Source of the DNA: Peteryoungia wuzhouensis
Lineage (GTDB): Bacteria > Pseudomonadota > Alphaproteobacteria > Rhizobiales > Rhizobiaceae
DNA: 64,000 nucleotides
Assembly: GCF_003205195.1 (NCBI RefSeq)
Contig: NZ_QJRY01000001.1
Location: 558,001 to 622,000 of the forward strand
Direction of reading: 5' to 3'
The notes beneath the pieces are model-generated. The model did no database searches and was not told the origin of the DNA. It was given only the letters and a program-made list of their open reading frames with translations. Shown piece by piece: positions 57,407 to 64,000 of the stretch; position 1 is the stretch's first letter, and each line of letters begins with the position of its first letter. The position numbers and the translations under genes were made by a program.

Positions 57407-60248
57407 TCCTTTGCAAGCGCATGAGAAGGGCGTGTTTCTCTTCGGCGATTTCGCCTTCGATACCCGCACCCGGAATTTGAGCCGACGGGGCCAACAGTTG
57501 CCGCTGGGCGGGCGAGCCGCTGATATATTGCAAGTCTTGCTCGAATTGGCCGGCCAGACCGTGCCCCGCGCGTTGATTGTCGACAGGGTCTGGGGTGCCC
57601 CCAATATCACCGACAGCGCATTGCGATTTCAAATCAATGTTCTGAGGAAACATTTGTCACCTGAAGCCGAGGCCCGACCCTTTATCAGGAACGTTTCACG
57701 CGTCGGCTATGTGTTTACGGAGAAAGTCGAGTTCCTTCCGGAGAAGGGGGCAATTGCAGCTCGCAACTCCATCAAGGATGATGCGCTGGAACAGGCAAAT
57801 CGGACCAGACCGAAAACACTCATCGGGCGCCAGCACGATCTTGAAGCCACCGTCAAAGCGGCCCGTCGCCATCGGTTTGTGACAATCCTCGCGCCTGGCG
57901 GCTTTGGGAAGACCACACTCGCACTCGCGGTTCTGGAAACCCTGCGCCCGGAAGCGACGGTCTTCTGGATCGATGCATCGAATGTCCGCCAGAATGCTGA
58001 CATTTGGGCTTGTCTTGCGGCGCAACTACCGGTCTCTGGCACGCTCCAAGCGCCCGTGGACCTGGTCCGCGAGGTCTTAAGATCCTCCAGAGGTTTCGTA
58101 TTCTTTGACTGCGTCGACCGATGTACCGACGTGTTGTCGGCCTTCGACCAAGATGAACTTTGGGACCTTGAAAATCTCACTGTCATCACGACTTCGCGAC
58201 AGCCGGTCAACGTGCGCGATGAACATATCGTGCGGCTCGACGCATTGACCGTACCCCCTTCAGGTCTGGCGCTCACGGCGGACGACATTGTTGCGTATAG
58301 TGCGATTGCGCTTTTCTTCGATCGCGGGGCCGCGCATCTGCAGGGTCTTTTGCTCAGTGAAAAACTATTGGCCAGCGTCGCCGAGATCTGCAGGCGGCTC
58401 GATGGCATACCGTTGGCGATCGAGATTGCCTGCGCGCATCTTTCCATTTTCGGCGTTCACGATCTCGACCTGCTTTTGCGCGAGAACTTCGAGATGATCG
58501 ATCTCATGCCGACCGATTGGCCTGAGCGTCATCGCACGCTGAGCAAGATGATCGGCTGGAGCTTCGACTTGCTGACCAGAAGCCAAAAGCGTGTCTTGCT
58601 CGAGATGTCTGTCTTTCTGGGTGCCGCCAGCGTCGAGGCGTGCCTGCGGGTGATCTCCAGCGAAGATCTGCCGGAACGCGACGTCATCCAGGCGATCGCC
58701 GTGCTCGTTGGCAAAAATCTGATCGTCAAGGAAGATCGAGACGGAAGAGCGTCTTTCCGGCTCCTCGATACGACACGCGCCTTCTGCGTTGATCAGATGA
58801 TCAAAACCGGTGAATGGCATCAGGTTCAGGCCAAACTGGGCGAATTCTTCATCCTGGAAATTCAAGGGCAAGGCTTGCTCGAGGGCGACAAGGAAAAGGC
58901 GATAAACTGGTTTGGGTCGGCGTGCCCAAATCTGACCAATCTTTCGGCCTGCCTCGACTGGCAATTCGAGATGGCGGAAAGCCCCGCACTGGCCGTGCGC
59001 CTCGCTGCGGAAGCCGCGCCGCTTTACATGCAGCTCTCGCTGCTCAGGGACTGCGAGACGATCGCCGCGCGGGCGCTGACCTATCAGGGACGTGTCGAGC
59101 AGAGCGAGGCTTTGTGGGCTGCTCTGAACGCTTATTATGGCGCCGCATTGTTGGCAACGAACGGCCCGGTGGACGCATCGAAAGCCGCCATGGACGTTGC
59201 GATCCAGAAAACACCGGATGCTCGGCTGGACCCCACCGCAATCCTCGCCTATTCCGGCCTCTACTGGCTCCATATCTATCGGTCAGAGCCTGATTTGGCG
59301 GATGCTTGCGCGGAGAAGTTGAGGCCATCGAGCAAAAGCGATCTGCAGGACGATGATGATCTGATCGCCGACAACTACAACGCCATGGCATTGCAGATGC
59401 GGGGCGATCAGTTCCGAGCCGAAAGGGAGTTGGAGGATGTCGTCAAGCGCCAGGCGCTCATTTCGCTCGGCCGTTTCATGCGGATCGGTACGGATCCCGG
59501 ACTTCTGTCGCGCATTTTTCTGATCAAGGCACAATGGCTGCGCGGAAAGGTGACGACGGCACTGGACCACTACGAGGCGATCCGCGGCCCCCTGGAGGAG
59601 CCGGAACATGGATTGTATCACTGTTGGGCGTTGAACGAGGTCATCATTCCCCTCTATTGCTCGCTGCGTGACTATGACAATGCGCGCCACGCCTGCGAGA
59701 CGTTGCGAAAGGCCGTGCACCAACAGTCCATGACAATCAGGGAGGTCTCCAGCGAGGCCGCGCTGCAAGCTGTCAATGCGTTGAGCGGCAACCCGAATTA
59801 CCCAGCGCTCACGGCCCTGCGTGACAAGATGGACCGGAACAAGTTCCGTATGCTCATCCCCTGGATCGATGGCATTCGTGCACAAATGCTTGGTGAACTC
59901 GGCCGAGACAACGAGGCGTTAGACGTCATCGATCAGGCAATATCTTTCTGCAGGGCGAACAACAGCCGATGGTGGATGCCGGAACTGCAGTCCATCCGTT
60001 GCACTCTGCTCTGGCATGACCAAAGCCCGGAAGGACAGGCGAGCGCGGCAATCGCCTTTCAAGAGAGCCATGATTGCGCGGAAGAGCTGGGCGCCTCTGC
60101 TCTGGCCATTCGCAATGTGCTTCGAGTTCTGGAGCGAAAGGCATCCGACAGGCTTCACAGCGTGGCCACCGAAGCCGGACGCGGAATACTGGCCTCTTAC
60201 CCAGACGACGGCGATCCACTGGCAGAGATGGTCAGAAACCAGATCTGA
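57393..60248 (+). CDS. Winged-helix STAND ATPase regulator with helical repeats
   Basis: 951 residues. N-terminal OmpR/PhoB-type winged helix (about 12-110: FGDFAFDTRTRNLSRRGQQL...VWGAPNITDSALRFQINVLRKHL). Then a STAND/AAA ATPase: P-loop LAPGGFGKTTLALAV (about 165-180), Walker B-like FVFFDCVDR, sensor TTSRQPVN. A helical winged part (LPLAIEIACAHLSIFGVHDLD) is followed by TPR-like repeats to the C-terminus (about 450-950). Probably an ATP-gated transcription activator that senses a ligand through the repeats. Convergent with a giant kinase gene, stops 111 bases apart. No receiver domain. Confidence 0.85.
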   Translation: MAELDPLQAHEKGVFLFGDFAFDTRTRNLSRRGQQLPLGGRAADILQVLLELAGQTVPRALIVDRVWGAPNITDSALRFQINVLRKHLSPEAEARPFIRNVSRVGYVFTEKVEFLPEKGAIAARNSIKDDALEQANRTRPKTLIGRQHDLEATVKAARRHRFVTILAPGGFGKTTLALAVLETLRPEATVFWIDASNVRQNADIWACLAAQLPVSGTLQAPVDLVREVLRSSRGFVFFDCVDRCTDVLSAFDQDELWDLENLTVITTSRQPVNVRDEHIVRLDALTVPPSGLALTADDIVAYSAIALFFDRGAAHLQGLLLSEKLLASVAEICRRLDGIPLAIEIACAHLSIFGVHDLDLLLRENFEMIDLMPTDWPERHRTLSKMIGWSFDLLTRSQKRVLLEMSVFLGAASVEACLRVISSEDLPERDVIQAIAVLVGKNLIVKEDRDGRASFRLLDTTRAFCVDQMIKTGEWHQVQAKLGEFFILEIQGQGLLEGDKEKAINWFGSACPNLTNLSACLDWQFEMAESPALAVRLAAEAAPLYMQLSLLRDCETIAARALTYQGRVEQSEALWAALNAYYGAALLATNGPVDASKAAMDVAIQKTPDARLDPTAILAYSGLYWLHIYRSEPDLADACAEKLRPSSKSDLQDDDDLIADNYNAMALQMRGDQFRAERELEDVVKRQALISLGRFMRIGTDPGLLSRIFLIKAQWLRGKVTTALDHYEAIRGPLEEPEHGLYHCWALNEVIIPLYCSLRDYDNARHACETLRKAVHQQSMTIREVSSEAALQAVNALSGNPNYPALTALRDKMDRNKFRMLIPWIDGIRAQMLGELGRDNEALDVIDQAISFCRANNSRWWMPELQSIRCTLLWHDQSPEGQASAAIAFQESHDCAEELGASALAIRNVLRVLERKASDRLHSVATEAGRGILASYPDDGDPLAEMVRNQI

Positions 60249-60359
60249 TCCTGACCAGCAAGGACAGCGTCAGGTTTGCCGAACACCATCGACAACAGCG
60301 GGAGACCTCTCCGCCGCAAGCCCCAGAAACGGGAGGACAGGTCCGCGTCTGATGCCAGT

Positions 60360-63300
60360 CTACGCGTCCGCACGCGAGCTCAACGGAATGACAAAGCTGA
60401 AACTGGTTCCGATGGGCTCGGCAGCAGCGGTCAGGACGCCGTGATGGGCCTCGATGATTGACTTGCAGATCGCAAGGCCCATGCCCATGCCCGTGGTTTT
60501 CGTGGTGAACATCGGCTCAAAGATCTGTGATGCGATCTCCGGCGCGATCCCTTTGCCGAAGTCCCGTACAGTGACCAAGATCTCGGATGAGGTGCACTTC
60601 GAGACAATATCGATCGTCCGCCTTCGTTCGGGAATGTCGTTCATCGCCTCCATGCCGTTGTGGAGGAGATTCAAGACGACCTGCTTCAACTGAGTGGCAT
60701 CGCCCCAAACCACCGCACCTCCTGCTGCAAGGTCAAGGCGAACCTCGGTGCCGTGGTTTGAAATCTCGGAGCGCGCAATGCGCAGCACTTCCTGAATGAC
60801 GTCGTCGATATCGACGGGCTGTTCGACCTTTGGGGCCTGCTTCGAAAGGGCGCGCAGTGCACGAATGATGTCGTGGGCGCGTGTCACGCTGGTCTCGATT
60901 TCGGTCAGGACGCTCAGCGTTTCCGGGATGTCCGGTTCGGCGCGGCTGAGCCACCGAAGGCCGGCGCCCGCGTTCGACGCTATGGCAGACAAGGGCTGGC
61001 CGAGTTCATGCGTGACCGAGGCGGCGATCCCGCCCAGCAGGGTCAGACGCGCATTCTTTTCAAGCTCAGCTCTCGCTCCCGCGAGCGCCTGCTCACTCCG
61101 AGAGCGGAGCTCGTTTTCCTGCAGCAGCCGCGTGTAGAGCCGGGCGTTCTCGAGCGAAATTGCGGCCTGAGAGGCCAGGAGCTTGAGGAGTGCCACGGTG
61201 TCAGCGGCAAATACGCCCTCCAGATAGTCGTTCTGGAGGCAGAGAAGGCCGGTAAGTTCCCCCCGCCGCAAAAGGGGCACGCAGAGGATCGAGCGCCCCG
61301 TTCCGGGGACCTTGTCGGCAGCCCAGGCTGCGAAATCGGACCCGGAAATGACGAAGGGGGTTCGCGTCTGAAGGGCTCGATCGATCACCGAATAGGGTGG
61401 GCTTATGCCATAGCGGTCCGGATCTATCGTGCTGACGCGCACGCTGTCGCCTTCGGTCCAGGCGGACGCCTCTGCCTCCAGTTTGCCATCGGCAATCTTC
61501 AGCAGCAGCCCGCGATTGGCGCCTGCGTGAACGAGCATCCGGGTCATCAGCGTTTCGATCACCCGGTCGAGAACAATTTCCTCCGACAGCGCAAGCGAAG
61601 TCCCGAGCACTGTGTCGAGGTCACCGGCAGCGGAGGTCAGACCTTGCGCAGCAGACGGACGCCGGGTCGCCTCCAAGGTCAAGGCTGTCCTGAGGCTTCT
61701 TGCCTTGTGTCCAGCACCCCAGCGTTCGTATGCTTCTGATGCGAGTGAAAGGTAAGCGTTGGCACCGATCCGGTTGCCCATTTCCAGGCAGCATGCCCCA
61801 GCGCGCTCCAGCGCCAAGGCATGCTCGTGCTCGAAGCGCGAGGATCGGGCAGCGGCAGCGGCTTTTTCGTAGAGAACAAGAGCCTCGGCATAACTCCGCT
61901 TGCTGCGGGCAATCTCCGCATCGAGGAGCAGCAGCTTGTCGGCGAAATTCAACGGGTTCAGGTCTGCCCAAAGCGCCAGGCGGGCGCGGACTTCAGCGAG
62001 TCGATGATCATCACGGTTCTCCGCCGACCTGCCTTGTTCCAGGGCGGCGAGCGCGAGGCCGAGATAGAACTTGCAGAAGCCGGTATCGATATGGGCGAGC
62101 AGGAAGATGCTGAGGGCGTCGGCGGCACGGAGTTTCTCGACTGCCGGAGCGTAGGCGCCGTTATAGTAGAGCGAGGTCCCGTCATAGAAGGCCACCCAGA
62201 ATGCGGTTGTCGCTGAAACAACGGGGGCACTCTGCGTGAGGCTTGCCGATGACCGGCTTTCTCCTGGGCCTTCGGCAAGGTCGACGACCAGTCGGAGCTG
62301 GGCTGCCAGAATATGCTCGATATCCGTGTAACCAAAGCGCCGGGTGACAGCGATCGACTCTTCTGCCTCGCGCCTGATGTTGGGGATCTCCTCCCCCATG
62401 GCAATGAGATCGGAAACCAAGTGATTGCGCGCATAACACATCCAGCCGACATCGCCGGCCGCATGGGCGGCGTCGAGGGCTTCGCGGACGCGTTCCAGGG
62501 CGTAAGGCAGGGACTGGGTCCAGGGTGCCACCTGATCGACCGCCAGAAGGACCGAAGTGCGGTGCTCCTCGAAGCCGTATTTGTCGACGAGCGCCCGCGC
62601 GGCGAGGCAAAATTCCAGACCGTCCGCATAGGCATCGTATTTGTCGGAGATGATGGCGCCGAACCACGCAAGGCCATGCGGGGATTCAGGGCTTGCCCCA
62701 TGATCGAGCGTAAGCTCCACCATTTTGGCGAGATGGAGGAAGCGGAGGCCATCCGTCGTGAAGACCGACGAGATGAGCGGCGCGAGTAGCGACATGGCGG
62801 CCCTGATACGCGGGTCGTCCATGACGGGCATGTGTTCCAGATCGGAAATCCGTCTCCCGTCCAACCCTCGCCGGATGGCACGATAGGCCTCTTCCTGCTC
62901 CGCTTCTGTCGACCCGCGCGCGAGCTTGACGCCGAGCTCGTCCAACCCTAGCAGCGCCTCATCGATTGAGCCTTCATAGTCAGATTTCAGCGTCAGCAGA
63001 TTGGCGCGCAGACGGAAGACGGCGCTCCTGTCGAGGGCCGATCGCGCATACTGCAAGAGATCGTTGAGCCGGCTCTCGGCAGCTTCGAGCGAGGCGGCTC
63101 CCAGCAGCGCCTCGCACAGGAGGATATGGGCACGGAAGCACAGTGCGTAGTCTTCCGCCCAAAGGTCGTCCTTGATCAGGCTAACCGCAGTCTCCCCATA
63201 GCGGACCGCCTGGCCGAAGGCGGCAGAGCGCCTGGCATGGACAAGTGCGACCAGAAGGGCATCGACAAACAGCTTCCGCTTTTCAATCTGCAGATGTTCG

Positions 63301-64000
63301 TCTCTGCATTGCTCGATCTGATTGGCCACAGCAAAGGCCGAGGCATTGGTTGAGCCGTCCGACAGCGACATCATCACATCGACCAGATGCAGATGGCGAG
63401 CGCGCCGTTCTTCCGCGTCCATCAGCGAATAGGCTGCCTCCTGGATGCGGTCATGGGCAAAACTCAGTTTTGCAGGCGAGAGGACCACAAAACCGGAGCG
63501 CGCCAGAGGTGCTGCAAGCTGGGCAAGACTTTCAGGTGATAGGCTGAGGGCACTGGCAAGAACTGCCTGTTCTGCTTCGGGGCCGATGCAGGCCATCGTC
63601 TGCAACAGCCGAAGTGCTTGCGCCCCCTCCTTCTCGAGACGGGCGGTGACGAAGGAGATGATGTTCTCGCTCGCGGGATAACGCGATACGTCCTCAACTC
63701 GGCACAGCCACGCCCTTTGGTCCGGGGAGAAATAGACGACGCCGTCCTGAACGAGAGCCTGCAGCAGTCTTCGCAGATAGAAGGGGTTTCCCCCTGTCTT
63801 CTCGTGCAAGGTTTCGGCCAGATCCGCGAGACCGTCCGGTGCATCCGAAAAGATCGTATCGAGCATCTGACGGGTCGATTGCAGAGAGAGTGGGCTCAGA
63901 TAAAGCTCGGCCAGTTCGGTCATGGAAATGCGGGCATCCGCGAGGAGCCGTTCCGACAGGGCTTGCGCCTCTCCGGACTGGTCACGCCGGGCGACGATCA
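60360..64000 (-). CDS. Giant AAA-ATPase/GAF/histidine kinase, 5' end beyond window
   Basis: At least 1,212 residues visible (1,187 from the Met at 63923, and the frame is open to 64000); the N-terminus lies outside the window. Order: end of an AAA-type ATPase domain (DTIFSDAPDGL..., KTGGNPFYLRRLLQAL), helical repeats through the middle (about 230-740), GAF domain (around 800-930, with LTGLLCLQNDYLEGVF), then HisKA with the H-box SVTHELGQPLSAI and HATPase with N-box LNLLHNGMEAM, DFGKGI and MGMGLAI. Related rhizobial genes start with a Ser/Thr kinase domain; this is expected but unseen. No receiver domain follows. Confidence 0.9.
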   Translation of the reverse strand, partial: IVARRDQSGEAQALSERLLADARISMTELAELYLSPLSLQSTRQMLDTIFSDAPDGLADLAETLHEKTGGNPFYLRRLLQALVQDGVVYFSPDQRAWLCRVEDVSRYPASENIISFVTARLEKEGAQALRLLQTMACIGPEAEQAVLASALSLSPESLAQLAAPLARSGFVVLSPAKLSFAHDRIQEAAYSLMDAEERRARHLHLVDVMMSLSDGSTNASAFAVANQIEQCRDEHLQIEKRKLFVDALLVALVHARRSAAFGQAVRYGETAVSLIKDDLWAEDYALCFRAHILLCEALLGAASLEAAESRLNDLLQYARSALDRSAVFRLRANLLTLKSDYEGSIDEALLGLDELGVKLARGSTEAEQEEAYRAIRRGLDGRRISDLEHMPVMDDPRIRAAMSLLAPLISSVFTTDGLRFLHLAKMVELTLDHGASPESPHGLAWFGAIISDKYDAYADGLEFCLAARALVDKYGFEEHRTSVLLAVDQVAPWTQSLPYALERVREALDAAHAAGDVGWMCYARNHLVSDLIAMGEEIPNIRREAEESIAVTRRFGYTDIEHILAAQLRLVVDLAEGPGESRSSASLTQSAPVVSATTAFWVAFYDGTSLYYNGAYAPAVEKLRAADALSIFLLAHIDTGFCKFYLGLALAALEQGRSAENRDDHRLAEVRARLALWADLNPLNFADKLLLLDAEIARSKRSYAEALVLYEKAAAAARSSRFEHEHALALERAGACCLEMGNRIGANAYLSLASEAYERWGAGHKARSLRTALTLEATRRPSAAQGLTSAAGDLDTVLGTSLALSEEIVLDRVIETLMTRMLVHAGANRGLLLKIADGKLEAEASAWTEGDSVRVSTIDPDRYGISPPYSVIDRALQTRTPFVISGSDFAAWAADKVPGTGRSILCVPLLRRGELTGLLCLQNDYLEGVFAADTVALLKLLASQAAISLENARLYTRLLQENELRSRSEQALAGARAELEKNARLTLLGGIAASVTHELGQPLSAIASNAGAGLRWLSRAEPDIPETLSVLTEIETSVTRAHDIIRALRALSKQAPKVEQPVDIDDVIQEVLRIARSEISNHGTEVRLDLAAGGAVVWGDATQLKQVVLNLLHNGMEAMNDIPERRRTIDIVSKCTSSEILVTVRDFGKGIAPEIASQIFEPMFTTKTTGMGMGLAICKSIIEAHHGVLTAAAEPIGTSFSFVIPLSSRADA

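Overview
The window looks like a chromosomal segment of a Rhizobiaceae alphaproteobacterium (Rhizobium/Agrobacterium group). The reasons are: high-GC coding sequence with alphaproteobacterial codon habits; groESL behind a CIRCE operator; a short HisG paired with HisZ next to hisS; a mannosylfructose-phosphate synthase/phosphatase pair best known from Agrobacterium; LsrB-like and FadR-like regulators; DUF1127, DUF1476, DUF6880 and DUF3422 proteins; and two families of palindromic intergenic repeats of a kind common in rhizobia. No species call is possible from sequence reading alone. Almost all of the window is ordinary core or shell chromosome. There is no phage, integrase, transposase or CRISPR array.

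Layout. 0.1-5.8 kb (minus strand): a membrane GGDEF protein, a two-gene YeeE/YedE sulfur-transport-type pair, ribF, a class IIA HAD phosphatase and chrA. 5.8-8.2 kb: groES-groEL with a heat-shock-type promoter and CIRCE upstream, and a striking 100-bp tandem repeat of the groEL 3' end plus terminator region downstream. 8.2-9.3 kb: an AT-rich, mostly non-coding stretch with a strong promoter and a PAS-like protein. 9.5-14.1 kb: doxX, then hisG-hisZ, a repeat element, a VOC protein and hisS. 14.3-21.6 kb: a RelB/RelE-type toxin-antitoxin pair, a putative metal-binding periplasmic pair (with DUF305), a HAD protein, two convergent Tag-like glycosylases, two L,D-transpeptidases, an outer-membrane beta-barrel protein and a secreted protein.

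21.7-27.4 kb: a glycolate oxidase operon glcD-glcE-(DUF4870)-glcF with a divergent LysR regulator and a dyad TGGT-N11-ACCA between them. 27.4-31.8 kb: a membrane protein, DUF6880, DUF3422 and a FadR-type regulator with a near-perfect upstream operator. 32.0-39.7 kb (plus strand): mannosylfructose synthesis (mfpsA-mfppA), a Nudix protein, a PiT phosphate transporter, rsmE, glutamate-cysteine ligase and a low-complexity protein. 39.8-46.6 kb: a chemoreceptor with a C-terminal CheR/CheB-docking-type tail, a DUF1127 protein, LysR and TetR regulators, a patatin and a secreted protein. 46.6-56.6 kb: an alcohol dehydrogenase, a MAPEG protein, guaB, a short DUF1476 protein, a Tat-type metallo-hydrolase, a DHA2 drug transporter, a VOC protein, rlmE and a Ppx/GppA phosphatase with a long basic disordered N-terminus. 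56.9 kb: tRNA-Gln(CUG).

57.4-64.0 kb is the most unusual part. A 951-residue winged-helix/STAND ATPase/helical-repeat regulator converges on an at least 1,212-residue AAA-ATPase/helical-repeat/GAF/histidine kinase that runs off the right edge. The two share a DNA-binding/NTPase-and-repeat versus NTPase-and-kinase logic and may form an undescribed signalling pair. This is inference from domain architecture and adjacency.
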